The notes under the pieces: generated by a model
Told to the model about the DNA's origin: nothing
Database searches by the model: none
The model's input: only the letters and a program-made list of their open reading frames with translations
Shown: piece after piece, positions 27,528-38,213 of the stretch
How positions within the stretch are numbered: position 1 is the first letter of the stretch
Layout: each line of letters begins with the position of its first letter
Assembly: GCA_021778845.1 (NCBI GenBank)
Contig: JAJYBU010000008.1
Coordinates: 1 to 64,000, forward strand
Source: Acidobacteriota bacterium
GTDB lineage: Bacteria; Acidobacteriota; Terriglobia; Terriglobales; Acidobacteriaceae
Length of the DNA: 64,000 nucleotides
Reading direction: 5' to 3'
Translations under genes and position numbers: made by a program

Positions 27528-28520
27528 TCAGCGGCTCTGCTGCTGTTGCGCCTGTTGCTGATGACGCGTCATAGGTGGCGGCTGCTCGGGCATGGCCTGC
27601 GCCTTCTCCACCAGCATGGACCAGTCTTCGGGCACGGGGAGCTCGCGGTCCAGCGGCGGCGTTCCCTCGCTCGGCTCCACGCGGACGGCCACGGCAAGCT
27701 CGCTCTTGGTGCGGCCGCGGTACACACCATGCGTTGGCGGAACATCTGAGTAGTCGCGGCCGATGGCGGTGCGAATGTGCCGGTCGCCAGCCACGAGATC
27801 GTTGGTCGGATCGAAGCCCACCCAGCCTAACTCGGGCAGAAACGCCTCCACCCAGGCATGCGTCGCCGAGCTCTCCGAGCGGTCCTTGTCGGCATCGCCG
27901 TGGTAGAGGTAGCCGCTGACATAGCGACAAGGAAGCTGTAACTGCGAGCGCACCAGCGAGATCATGATGTGCGAAAAATCCTGACAGACGCCGGCCTTGC
28001 TGGTGAGCGCGAGCTCGATCGGCGAGTCCACGCTGGTGGACTTCGGCTTGTAGTCGAAGTATTCGTAGAGCTGCGTATTCAGCTTGTGCAGCGCGCTCAG
28101 TGGATCGTCGCTTCGGCGCACTCCCAGGTGCCTGCCCAGAGCTTCGAGCTCTGGCGTAAAGCGCGCAAACTCGCTGGGCAACAGCATCTCCCAGAAGTCG
28201 CCCTCATGCACCAGCCGGTCGAGTTCGTCCCACGCTCCCGGCGGCAGCGACTCCGGCACCTGCGCATGCGAGGCCATCTCCACCAGCGACTCGGCCACGA
28301 TCACCAACTGCCCATGCTGCCCCGGAATATCGAAGTGGTGCACATGATTCGCAAGGTGGTCGCGATGGCTGAAGACGCGGCAGCGCGGACTCACCGACAG
28401 ATGAAACGTCAGGCAGCGCTGCTGCGCATCCGAGCGCGGGTGCATACGCGTCTCCATCATGCTTTCGCTGACCGGCGTCTTGTAGAGAAACTTCGTCAGA
28501 TGGCGGATCGAATAATACAT
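27528..28520 (-). CDS. Transglutaminase-like protein of the ATP-grasp/alpha-E cluster
   Basis: 330 aa. N-terminal bacterial transglutaminase-associated beta domain (YYSIRHLTKFLYKTPVSESMMETRMHPR), then the papain-like core with catalytic Cys in AGVCQDFSH, His in SATHAWVEAFLPELGWVGFDPTND and the Asp a few residues on. The C-terminus is Gln-rich. The start at 28520 has GGAG six bases upstream and is preferred over one ten codons earlier. In related clusters this protein probably acts as a peptidase or amide ligase in peptide modification. It is last in a five-gene minus-strand operon. Confidence 0.85.
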   Translation of the reverse strand: MYYSIRHLTKFLYKTPVSESMMETRMHPRSDAQQRCLTFHLSVSPRCRVFSHRDHLANHVHHFDIPGQHGQLVIVAESLVEMASHAQVPESLPPGAWDELDRLVHEGDFWEMLLPSEFARFTPELEALGRHLGVRRSDDPLSALHKLNTQLYEYFDYKPKSTSVDSPIELALTSKAGVCQDFSHIMISLVRSQLQLPCRYVSGYLYHGDADKDRSESSATHAWVEAFLPELGWVGFDPTNDLVAGDRHIRTAIGRDYSDVPPTHGVYRGRTKSELAVAVRVEPSEGTPPLDRELPVPEDWSMLVEKAQAMPEQPPPMTRHQQQAQQQQSR

Positions 28521-28559
28521 CGGGTTCTCCAAGGAACTATATGCTGCCAAACGGCCCGC

Positions 28560-29588
28560 TTAGCTGAATGGCCAACGGAAGAGCCATCCAATCCGCCAGC
28601 GCCGCTGTTGATGCCAGACGACTGCCGGCAGAAGGACTGAGGCGATGGTGGGCAGAATCAATTGCAGCCAGAACTCATGCGTATGCACGAGGCGAAGCAG
28701 AACCTCGCGCGTTGCTCCCTGTGCAAACTGCGCCATAAGAAAGATACCGAGCGAGGCTCTGCCGATCCATGCCCAGGCATCGCCGAAGCGTGTGTTCTCG
28801 ATAGTGCGGGCGATGAGAAACAGCCCTGCAGTGCCGGTGATGCCCAGCAAAACAGCGAGCCATGCCGACGACGAGCCGAAGCTTGCAGCATAGCGGTAGT
28901 GCAGGATGGCGGCAGCCTGAAGCGCAAAGATCGCCACGGCACCCAAGGCTGCAACCCACCGGCTAAGATTGCCCAGCTTGAAGATCGATCGACCCACTAA
29001 CATGCCCGTGGCCAGAAAGGAGAAGAACCACACCGTTTTATAAATGGTCTCGAAGCCGACCGTCGGCATGAGCGCAGCGGCGACGGCAGCCAGAGCGAAA
29101 CGCAACCATGCGGGCATTCTGCGGGTGAGCAATGCGAGCATCTGCGTGCAGAAGAGCACAGCAAGAAACCATCCTCCAGAGCCACTAATGAGCGAGGCCA
29201 CAAGATTGCTCCAATGGACAGGAGACGCGCTTGCTTGGAAGCGGTGGATCCATGGCTCGATTGCCATCAGCAAAACTATCCAACCCACGTAGGGGTAGAG
29301 GATGGTCTTCATCTTCTCCAGGGTGAAGTCCAAGGGGCCGCGGCGCTGGATGCTGCCGACAATGAAGAGGCCTGCCACGAAAAAAAAGAGAGGCATGTGA
29401 AAGCTGTAGACGTAGAGGTCGGAAAAAAGGCGCGAAGCCCCAGTCCACCAGCCGCGCGCATACATGCCCTGCCCGGTGTGTTCGTAGACAACCAGAAAGA
29501 TTGCAAGACCCTTTACGATATCCACGGAATTTGACCGTATTGGAGCCGTGATCGGGTCAACAGGAGATGTCAGGATTCGTTCGGTCAC
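28560..29588 (-). CDS. Acyltransferase family 3 membrane protein (OafA/YrhL-like)
   Basis: 342-aa integral membrane protein with about ten helices. The N-terminal VDIVKGLAIFLVVYEHTGQGM carries the His (YEHTG) typical of acyltransferase 3, followed by SFHMPLFFFVAGLF and the RR segment. Family members transfer acetyl or succinyl groups to sugars or lipids. The GTG start follows the alpha-E stop immediately (TAAGTGA), so it is translationally coupled. Its base composition looks lower in GC than that of neighbours, and it does not belong to the usual ATP-grasp/alpha-E set, so it may be a later insertion. Confidence 0.8.
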   Translation of the reverse strand: MTERILTSPVDPITAPIRSNSVDIVKGLAIFLVVYEHTGQGMYARGWWTGASRLFSDLYVYSFHMPLFFFVAGLFIVGSIQRRGPLDFTLEKMKTILYPYVGWIVLLMAIEPWIHRFQASASPVHWSNLVASLISGSGGWFLAVLFCTQMLALLTRRMPAWLRFALAAVAAALMPTVGFETIYKTVWFFSFLATGMLVGRSIFKLGNLSRWVAALGAVAIFALQAAAILHYRYAASFGSSSAWLAVLLGITGTAGLFLIARTIENTRFGDAWAWIGRASLGIFLMAQFAQGATREVLLRLVHTHEFWLQLILPTIASVLLPAVVWHQQRRWRIGWLFRWPFS

Positions 29589-30575
29589 TTAGCCCGCCAG
29601 TGCTGCTTGAATCGGATAGTTAACGTACAGGTGAACCATGGTCTCATGAATTGCCTGGCACTGACGTTGAATGCCGCGCAGATAGGCTACGAGATCGCCC
29701 ATGAGAATCTCATCGACGCTGGCGAATCCCAGCGATGCGCTCAGCCTGCCCGAAATGCGGTTCAGTTCGTCGGCTCGCGTCTTGCCCGACTTCTCCTGAA
29801 TCGCCTGCAGAGCGCACTTCAGGCTGTCAATCGAGAAGCGCAGCGAGTGCGGAAACTCCGCGTCGAGCAGCAGGAACTCCAGAATTCTCTCCGGCGTCAG
29901 GTCCGCCGTGTACACCTTGCAGTAGGCTTCAAACGCCGTTGCCGAGCGCAGCAGCCCCATCCAATCCAGGTACTCATTGCCCTCGGGCACGCGGTCGGGA
30001 TGCGCCCACACATCCGGGTGATACGCCTCCAGCAGCGAGCGCATTGCGGATGCGCGCTCCAGGTAGCGCCCCACCTGAATAAACTGCCAGCCCTCGCCAT
30101 GTGACATGGTCGAATCGGTGACACCCTGAAACTGGTGCACCGCCTCCATCACGTCCTGCAGAAACGCCGTTGGCTCCGCAGTCGAGTCCACGGCCGCGTC
30201 CACATGCATCGCCTGCTTCACCTCCGGATGCGTCACCTCGAGGTACAGCGAGTTCAGTTTCTGCCACTGCTCGGTCGAGATCTGTTCGCGCACCTGCCGT
30301 GCATTCTCGCGTGCGGCAATAATGCACGACACCACCGAGGACTTGTTTGACGTATCGAAGGTCAGCGTGCGCGCCAGTTCATACGGATTGCCGTTCCACT
30401 TCAGTCGCTTCGGATTGCCCATCGCGTGCAGCATGCGCAGCCATCGATGTTCGGAGGTCATCGCGCTCTCATCCAGCATCAGGTTCAGGTTCACGTCCAG
30501 CAGGCGCGTCGCGTGTTCGGCGCGCTCCAGATAGCGGCTCATCCAGTACAGTGAATCGGCGACGCGTGAGAGCAT
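29589..30575 (-). CDS. Alpha-E domain-containing protein (DUF403)
   Basis: 328-aa all-helical protein beginning MLSRVADSLYWMSRYLERAEH, the diagnostic alpha-E N-terminus, with LEFLLLDAEFPHSLRFSI and FLQDVMEAVHQFQGVTDSTMSHGEGW further on. Alpha-E proteins always travel with circularly permuted ATP-grasp and transglutaminase genes and are thought to be part of a peptide-ligating system; their biochemistry is not settled. The start at 30575 is supported by AAAGGA eight bases upstream, rather than the ATG 15 codons earlier. Confidence 0.9.
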   Translation of the reverse strand: MLSRVADSLYWMSRYLERAEHATRLLDVNLNLMLDESAMTSEHRWLRMLHAMGNPKRLKWNGNPYELARTLTFDTSNKSSVVSCIIAARENARQVREQISTEQWQKLNSLYLEVTHPEVKQAMHVDAAVDSTAEPTAFLQDVMEAVHQFQGVTDSTMSHGEGWQFIQVGRYLERASAMRSLLEAYHPDVWAHPDRVPEGNEYLDWMGLLRSATAFEAYCKVYTADLTPERILEFLLLDAEFPHSLRFSIDSLKCALQAIQEKSGKTRADELNRISGRLSASLGFASVDEILMGDLVAYLRGIQRQCQAIHETMVHLYVNYPIQAALAG

Positions 30576-30644
30576 TCGGTCGGTTCCTTTGCTGAATTTA
30601 TCTTGCTGTGTGATCTTCACTCTACACTGCCTTTTTCTTTCCGT

Positions 30645-31769
30645 TCATTGCGCTACGGGCCCGGCCTTCATCAGGTCAACAAACATACGGTCAAACCGCT
30701 CGACGTCGAGATCCTCCTGCACGTGCACCGGCTGCAACTGGCCTTCCGGCCCGCTGAGCGCAGGCTTGTTCGCCGAAGTCCACGTGAGCGTATCGCCGTA
30801 GTCCGGCCCACGCGTTGTATCGACGTCCACGTACAACACCTGCTCTTTGGTGATGATCTTCGGATCGATCCACGCTGCAGCGGCGAGCTCATCCCACAGG
30901 TAATAAAAATCGTGCGTGTACTTCGCAAGATACTGCGCGGCCGGCGAATTCGACTGCGCAATCTCGCGCAACATCTGCGGCGTGAAGTACGTCTTCACGG
31001 AGATATCCACGTCGGTCAACGTGATGCGCGGCCACTTCGCCCAGAACGTAATGTGCGCCGCCTCGGGATCGAACCAGAAGTTGAACTCGTGACGCGGATG
31101 CGTCGCAAACTCCGGATCGCCAGTGCGCGGGTTCAGGCTTCCGCCCATGATCACGATGCCCTGCGTGAGTGATGCAAACTCTGGATCGATTGAAATCGCC
31201 AGCGCGATATTGGTCAGCGGCCCCGCTGCGTAGATCGTCACCTGATGCGGATGCGCACGCACTTCACGAACGAGAAAATGTGCAGCGTCTTCCGCGAGTG
31301 GCTTCGTAGTGGGCTCACCTTCGGCCAGCGGCGGAATCACGAACGGCCCATGATACGGCTGTGCGCTGGTGTGCGCGGCAAGATCACCCCAGGCTCCGTA
31401 CCAAGGGAAGCTGCCCTCGGCTGCGCGAGCATGCATTGCTTCCGCCTCGGTATGCAGCAGAGGAAAGACAGCTCCGGGCACCACCGGAACATCGGCGCGA
31501 TGAATCAACTCCAGCATGCGCAGCGTGTGCGCTACTTCTTCCGGCTCCCACGCGTTGCCGCTGACCATCGTGATGCCGAGCACCTTCACCTGCGGCGACT
31601 GCAGCAGCACCATCATCGCCATCTGATTGGACCCGCCCGGGCCTGAGCCGTCCTGGTCGATCAACACGAGGCGTTGCGCGTCGGCAGCCACCACCATCGC
31701 CACCGCCAGCGAGCAGCAAAGCAGCCACCGCAACATCGCATGTCTACAACGTGTGCTGATCCGTGTCAT
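30645..31769 (-). CDS. Secreted nucleoside-hydrolase-like protein with altered active site
   Basis: 374 aa with a signal peptide (LLCCSLAVAMVVAADA). The fold is recognisable as inosine-uridine nucleoside hydrolase: LGITMVSGNAWEPEEVAHTLRMLEL, ITIYAAGPLTNIALAI, GGSLNPRTGDPEFA and the C-terminal DELAAAAWIDP with its Asp. The calcium-binding N-terminal motif DxDxxxDD is replaced by DQDGSGPGGSN, losing the paired Asp. It may have lost ordinary N-ribohydrolase activity or bind another ligand. It lies in the middle of the ATP-grasp/alpha-E operon, 12 bases after the ATP-grasp stop. Confidence 0.8.
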   Translation of the reverse strand: MTRISTRCRHAMLRWLLCCSLAVAMVVAADAQRLVLIDQDGSGPGGSNQMAMMVLLQSPQVKVLGITMVSGNAWEPEEVAHTLRMLELIHRADVPVVPGAVFPLLHTEAEAMHARAAEGSFPWYGAWGDLAAHTSAQPYHGPFVIPPLAEGEPTTKPLAEDAAHFLVREVRAHPHQVTIYAAGPLTNIALAISIDPEFASLTQGIVIMGGSLNPRTGDPEFATHPRHEFNFWFDPEAAHITFWAKWPRITLTDVDISVKTYFTPQMLREIAQSNSPAAQYLAKYTHDFYYLWDELAAAAWIDPKIITKEQVLYVDVDTTRGPDYGDTLTWTSANKPALSGPEGQLQPVHVQEDLDVERFDRMFVDLMKAGPVAQ

Positions 31770-31781
31770 CTTCGCACCCTG

Positions 31782-33254
31782 CTAACTCAACACCCACGTA
31801 TCTTTCGAGCCGCCGCCCTGCGAACTGTTCACGACCAGCGAGCCGCGCTTGAGCGCAACCCGCGTAAGTCCGCCCGGCACGATCGTCACCTTGTCGCCAT
31901 AGAGGACGTAGGGGCGCAGATCGACGTGGCGAGGTTCGAGTTCATCACCGATCAGGCAGGGCGCACGCGAGAAGCTGATCGTCGGCTGCGCGATGTAGTT
32001 GCGCGGGTTCGCCTTGATCTTCTCGGCGAAGACTTCGCGCTCCCTGGGCGTGGACTGTGTACCGATCAACATGCCGTAGCCGCCCGACTCGCCGACAGCC
32101 TTCACCACCAGCTTGTCCAGATTCGCGAGCACGTAGTTGCGCTCTTTTTCGCGCGTACACAGGAACGTCTCGACGTTGTTCAGCACGGGCTCTTCGCTGA
32201 GGTAGTAGCGGATAATATCCGGCACATACGCATACAGCGCCTTGTCGTCGGCAACGCCCGTGCCGAAGGCGTTGGCCAGCGTCACGTTGCCCGCACGATA
32301 CGCGTTGAACAGCCCCGCGGCGCCGAGAATCGAGTCCGGCCGAAACGATAGCGGATCGATGAAGTCGTCGTCGACGCGTCGATAGATCACGTCCACGCGC
32401 CGCAGCCCGCAGGTCGTGCGCATGTAGCAGACGTTGTCGTGCACGACGAGGTCGCGTCCCTCCACCAGCTCAATGCCCATCTGCCGCGCAAGGTACGCGT
32501 GCTCGAAGTATGCGGAGTTGAAGACGCCCGGCGAGAGCAGCACGATGTTCGGCTCCGGCCTTCCCTCTGGCGCCAGCGAGCGCAGTGTCCCCAGCAGCAG
32601 TTGCGTGTACTGCTCGATGGGCTTCACGTTGTAGTTGCGGAACAGTTGCGGGAAGATGCGCTTCATCACGCGCCGGTTAGTGAGCATGTAACTCACGCCG
32701 GAGGGAACGCGCAGGTTGTCTTCCAGCACCACGAACTCGCCATTCTCCATACGGATCAGGTCCGTCCCGCAGACGGCGATGTACACATTGCGCGGCACCT
32801 GTAGCCCACTCATCTGGCGGCGGAAGTGCTGGCAGGAGTAGACGATCTCGCGCGGCACGATGCCGTCCTTCAGGATGCGGCCCTCGTTATAGATGTCGCG
32901 CAGAAAAAGATTCAACGCCGTGATGCGCTGCGTCAGCCCGCGCTCCACCTTGGCCCACTCGGCGCTGGTGATGATGCGCGGCAGCAGGTCATACGGGAAG
33001 ATCTTCTCCGTTCCCTCTTCGCGGCCATAAACGGTAAACGTGATCCCCTGGTTCAGGAAGCTCAAGTCGGCGGCCTGCTTGCGGCGCTGGACTTCATCCT
33101 GGGGCAGAGCGGCGAAGTGCTCCAGCAGCGGAGCATAGTGATCGCGCAGATCATTCTCCCCGGCGAACATCTCGTCGAACGCATGATCCAACGTATAGTT
33201 CCACGGCATCGCACCCTTGGGGGTACGCGTGGATTCTGGCAAGATGTCATCCAT
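31782..33254 (-). CDS. Circularly permuted type 2 ATP-grasp protein
   Basis: 490-aa amide ligase-like protein, first gene of the operon. Family motifs include the N-terminal [32 protein letters not shown], the [12 protein letters not shown] segment, [19 protein letters not shown] and the C-terminal [16 protein letters not shown] (glycine-rich ATP-binding loop). In the Iyer/Aravind scheme such proteins join amino acids or modify peptides together with alpha-E and transglutaminase partners. The conserved '[13 protein letters not shown]' C-terminus is intact. A weak GAAAG precedes the ATG. Confidence 0.9.
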   Translation of the reverse strand: MDDILPESTRTPKGAMPWNYTLDHAFDEMFAGENDLRDHYAPLLEHFAALPQDEVQRRKQAADLSFLNQGITFTVYGREEGTEKIFPYDLLPRIITSAEWAKVERGLTQRITALNLFLRDIYNEGRILKDGIVPREIVYSCQHFRRQMSGLQVPRNVYIAVCGTDLIRMENGEFVVLEDNLRVPSGVSYMLTNRRVMKRIFPQLFRNYNVKPIEQYTQLLLGTLRSLAPEGRPEPNIVLLSPGVFNSAYFEHAYLARQMGIELVEGRDLVVHDNVCYMRTTCGLRRVDVIYRRVDDDFIDPLSFRPDSILGAAGLFNAYRAGNVTLANAFGTGVADDKALYAYVPDIIRYYLSEEPVLNNVETFLCTREKERNYVLANLDKLVVKAVGESGGYGMLIGTQSTPREREVFAEKIKANPRNYIAQPTISFSRAPCLIGDELEPRHVDLRPYVLYGDKVTIVPGGLTRVALKRGSLVVNSSQGGGSKDTWVLS

Positions 33255-33378
33255 GGGCTTTCAGTATAGGGGATGTCTCCATCTCCCGCTCCTGCATCTA
33301 ATAAAGTACCCTTCGTCATGCTTCGGTATTATCTTCGCAGCATCCGTCGGCCTTATCTGAAAAGCAACCTCCCGCCCA

Positions 33379-34713
33379 GTGACCAAATATCGCATCGCAC
33401 GACCCGCAATCCGTCTCCTGCTGGCCGCCAGCTTTCTACTCGCGGCGCTCGCTCCGGCCCACGCCTACTCGCTGCTCTCGCACGAGGAGGTGGTGGACAT
33501 GGCGTGGCCGCAGTACCTTCTTCCTTTGTTACAGAAACGTTATCCCGGCCTCACCCCGGACCAGATCACCGAGTGCCACGCCTACGCCTATGGCGGCTCC
33601 GTCATCCAGGACATGGGCTACTATCCGTTCGGCTCCCACGAGTTCTCCAATCTCATGCACTACGTCCGCTCCGGCGACTTCGTCGACGCGCTGCTGCGCG
33701 ACTCCACCACGCCCGATGAGTACGCCTTTGCGCTCGGAGCCCTGGCTCACTACTACGGCGACACCATCGGCCATATCACCGTCAACATCATCACCGGCGA
33801 GGAGTACCCCAACCTGCGCAGCCGCTTTGGCAGCCGCGTCACCTACTTTGACAACGAGACCGCGCACCTCCGCAACGAGTTCGGCTTCGACGTCGTCGAG
33901 GTTGCGCATGGGGCGTACTCGCAGGACAACTACCGTAACTTCATCGGCTTCCAGGTCGCCGAACACCTCATGAACCGCGCCTTTGAGGAGACCTACGGCC
34001 TGCCCGTCGACGACATCCTCAAGGACGAAGACCTCTCCATCACCTCCTACCGCTACTCCGTCTCCAAGCTGATTCCGAAGATGACCCGGGTGGCTCTTGC
34101 CGGTTATGGCAAGCAGATCAAACACGCCAATCCCAGCTTCGCCAAACGCGAGTTTCTCTACCGCCTTCGTCGCACCGACTTCGAAAAGCAATACGGCAAG
34201 ACCCACCGGCATCCATCCTTTGGTGATCGCGTGGTGGCTTTTTTTCTGGCCATCATACCCAAGGTTGGCCCCTTCAGGGCGCTCAAGCTGCACCTGCCCA
34301 ACAGCGATCAGCAGACCCGCTATCTGGCTAGCTTCAACGCCGTGGAGGACGCCTATCGTGCCGAACTTCTGCTCGTCACCGCGGCGCCAGCCACCGATCC
34401 GCCGGCCCTGCCTCAGATCGACTTCGACACCGGCGCACCGACCAGTCAGGGCGAGTACCCGCTCGCCGACCAGACCTATGCTCAGTTGATCGAGCAACTT
34501 GCCAGCGATAAAAATGCCCAGCTCAATCCCGCACTGCTCGCCCACATCAACCGGTTCTACCTTGACCCCAGAGCCAAGGACGCCCTTCGCGACCGGCCAG
34601 CGGAGTGGCAAAAGCTCCAGGCGGCGCTCGCCGTCGTACGGCACATGCCCTTCGTGTCTCCGCCAAAAGTCGTCCCTCCGCCCACCAACTCCATCGCCGA
34701 TGCGGTAAACTAA
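33379..34713 (+). CDS. Secreted zinc-dependent phospholipase C-like protein
   Basis: 444 aa, GTG start. Signal peptide [19 protein letters not shown], then a helical Zn_dep_PLPC-like domain ([66 protein letters not shown]) in which His and Asp residues are in positions to bind zinc. Such domains hydrolyse phospholipids or serve structural roles. The C-terminal 150 residues have no recognised domain. It stands alone between the ATP-grasp operon and typA. The GTG was taken because a long signal peptide begins there. Confidence 0.75.
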   Translation: MTKYRIARPAIRLLLAASFLLAALAPAHAYSLLSHEEVVDMAWPQYLLPLLQKRYPGLTPDQITECHAYAYGGSVIQDMGYYPFGSHEFSNLMHYVRSGDFVDALLRDSTTPDEYAFALGALAHYYGDTIGHITVNIITGEEYPNLRSRFGSRVTYFDNETAHLRNEFGFDVVEVAHGAYSQDNYRNFIGFQVAEHLMNRAFEETYGLPVDDILKDEDLSITSYRYSVSKLIPKMTRVALAGYGKQIKHANPSFAKREFLYRLRRTDFEKQYGKTHRHPSFGDRVVAFFLAIIPKVGPFRALKLHLPNSDQQTRYLASFNAVEDAYRAELLLVTAAPATDPPALPQIDFDTGAPTSQGEYPLADQTYAQLIEQLASDKNAQLNPALLAHINRFYLDPRAKDALRDRPAEWQKLQAALAVVRHMPFVSPPKVVPPPTNSIADAVN

Positions 34714-34849
34714 CAGAGACGCGTTTTCTCCGCTTTCTCGAGTCATCGAAGGTTCGCGCGCGTCCAGTCATCCTTCACGACGCGCGTGGTCGATTCCCCT
34801 TCTCCCGCGCTCCTTAACAATTTGTTCCAGAACAGGAAGCCCTTACGCA

Positions 34850-36688
<1,839 letters not shown>

Positions 36689-36703
36689 ATCCAATCACTA
36701 CCA

Positions 36704-36743
36704 GTAACGCAAAAGCCCTCCGTGCGGAGGGCTTTTGCGTTAC
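36704..36743. terminator. Terminator hairpin between typA and higA (bidirectional)
   Basis: Perfect 18-bp stem GTAACGCAAAAGCCCTCC (36704-36721) with its complement at 36726-36743 and loop GTGC. The stem carries its own A-run and T-run, so it can stop transcription in both directions; higA converges on it from the other side. Confidence 0.88.
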
Positions 36744-36752
36744 TGCTTGCGT

Positions 36753-37046
36753 TCAAGCAGCGCTTTCAAATCGAAAGCGTTCGACCCTCGGCTGCTTACG
36801 CTTGCTGGCGTGGCGGATGTCGTAGGCAGCCTGCATCGCAAGCCATAAGCGCGCCGTGCTGAGCCCCGCGCGTTCGAGGCGAACCGCAAGATCCGGACTG
36901 ATCGCAGCGCGTCCGTTCACCACGCGGGACAACGTGACGCGCGAGATTCCAAGATGCCGGGCCGCCTCGGCAATTGAAATATCAAGACCCTCCGGCCCAA
37001 AACTGCTGGCCAGAATTTCACCGGGATGGCACGGATTCTTCATCAT
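36753..37046 (-). CDS. higA: HigA-family antitoxin
   Basis: 97-aa antitoxin with the HigA start MKNPCHPGEIL and a Cro/CI-type HTH (ISIAEAARHLGISRVTLSRVVNGRAAISPDLAVRLE). It neutralises the upstream HigB toxin and represses the operon. AAAGG precedes the two adjacent ATG codons (37046 and 37043). Its gene starts 13 bases after the higB stop. Confidence 0.9.
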   Translation of the reverse strand: MMKNPCHPGEILASSFGPEGLDISIAEAARHLGISRVTLSRVVNGRAAISPDLAVRLERAGLSTARLWLAMQAAYDIRHASKRKQPRVERFRFESAA

Positions 37047-37059
37047 GGCAGTTCGCCTT

Positions 37060-37338
37060 TCAGTGATAGTCCTCATAATCAACCAGCTCAACATCCGCTC
37101 CAACAAAGCGGAAGGTCACTCGCCAATTTCCGTTGACCCACACCGACCAGAAGCCTTGCCGCACGCCCTTGAGTGGATGCGTGCGCAGATCAGGTTGCGA
37201 AAGTTCGGTGGGACTTGAAGCCTGGTCGAGTACGGTGAGGATGCGCTTCAGCTTGGCAGCATGGACAGCCTGCACACCTCGTATGGATCCCGTCTCGTAC
37301 AGCAGCCTCAATCCCTTATGACGGAAGCTGACGATCAC
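37060..37338 (-). CDS. higB: HigB-family toxin (RelE superfamily mRNA interferase)
   Basis: 92-aa protein. MIVSFRHKGLRLLYETGSIRGV matches the HigB N-terminus; the C-terminal core (GVRQGFWSVWVNGNWRVTFRF) carries the conserved basic and aromatic residues for ribosome-dependent mRNA cleavage. The GTG at 37338 gives the canonical N-terminus; a TTG two codons upstream is an alternative. No Shine-Dalgarno site is present, and a palindrome begins seven bases upstream of the start. Toxin-first order is normal for higBA. Confidence 0.85.
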   Translation of the reverse strand: MIVSFRHKGLRLLYETGSIRGVQAVHAAKLKRILTVLDQASSPTELSQPDLRTHPLKGVRQGFWSVWVNGNWRVTFRFVGADVELVDYEDYH

Positions 37339-37344
37339 AATCAA

Positions 37345-37365
37345 GCGTATCGCTTAGCGATACGC
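37345..37365. promoter_or_regulatory. higBA operator palindrome
   Basis: GCGTATCGC (37345-37353) and GCGATACGC (37357-37365) around TTA form a perfect 9-bp inverted repeat directly in front of higB. The position fits an operator for HigA or the HigBA complex, overlapping the core promoter of a short-leader or leaderless transcript. Confidence 0.65.
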
Positions 37366-37475
37366 AGTGCAAGCGGCGACTCCCTCCAGCGCAGCCGTTC
37401 ATCCTGGAAAGCTGGACGAGCCGCAGCACGAAGGGCCACCCGCGGGCAGCCCTTCGTCCCAGCCAAAATTACAAG

Positions 37476-38087
37476 TTACTTCTTCGCGTGGGCGAAGCGC
37501 TTGTTGACCTCATCCCAGTTCACGACGCTCCACCATGCGCCGAGGTACTCCGCGCGGCGATTGTTGTACTTCAGGTAGTACGCGTGCTCCCAGACATCGT
37601 TGCCCAGAATCGGATACAGCCCGTCCGAAATCGGCGAGTCCTGGTTGGGCTTGGTCACAATCTCCAGCTTGCCGCCCTTGAAGACGAGAAAGCCCCAGCC
37701 GGAGCCAAACTGCTTGGTCGCAGCCTCATCGAACAGCTTTTTGAAGTCCGCAAAGCTGCCAAAGTCCTTGGCAATCTGCGTGGCGATTTCGCCGGTGGGA
37801 TCGCCGCCGCCCTGGGGCTTCATGATCTGCCAGAACATGGTGTGATTCACATGGCCGCCGCCGTTGTTGCGCACGGTGGCGCGCACGTCATCCGGCACGC
37901 TCGCCAGGTCCGCGAGCAACTCCTCGGGCGTCTTCTTGCCGAGCTCGGGATGCTTCTCCACCGCGCCATTCAGGTTGGTCACATAGGCCTGGTGATGCTT
38001 GTCGTGATGCAGCTTCATGGTCGCTTCGTCGATGGTTGGCTCGAGAGCGGCATAGTCGTAGGGAAGGGGGGGAAGTTCGAAGGCCAC
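37476..38087 (-). CDS. Superoxide dismutase, Fe/Mn family
   Basis: 203-aa cytoplasmic SOD. The metal ligands are seen in [21 protein letters not shown] and [11 protein letters not shown]; the GSGWGFLV and NWDEVNKRF motifs complete the fold. The residue pattern (GGGDPTG, GSGW) does not decide between iron and manganese. The frame runs open far upstream, but the GTG at 38087 has AGGAG eight bases before it and gives the true N-terminus ([16 protein letters not shown]). It detoxifies superoxide. Confidence 0.93.
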   Translation of the reverse strand: MAFELPPLPYDYAALEPTIDEATMKLHHDKHHQAYVTNLNGAVEKHPELGKKTPEELLADLASVPDDVRATVRNNGGGHVNHTMFWQIMKPQGGGDPTGEIATQIAKDFGSFADFKKLFDEAATKQFGSGWGFLVFKGGKLEIVTKPNQDSPISDGLYPILGNDVWEHAYYLKYNNRRAEYLGAWWSVVNWDEVNKRFAHAKK

Positions 38088-38213
38088 GGGAGTTACTCCT
38101 TTATCGTTCATCAGTTTAGCCACAGGTTTCGCGGAGCTCCGGCCCCGCGCTTGAATCACTATTCTTGGATGCAGGCATTGAGCCGCACGGTGCTGCCCTG
38201 TTGAGAATAGCGC

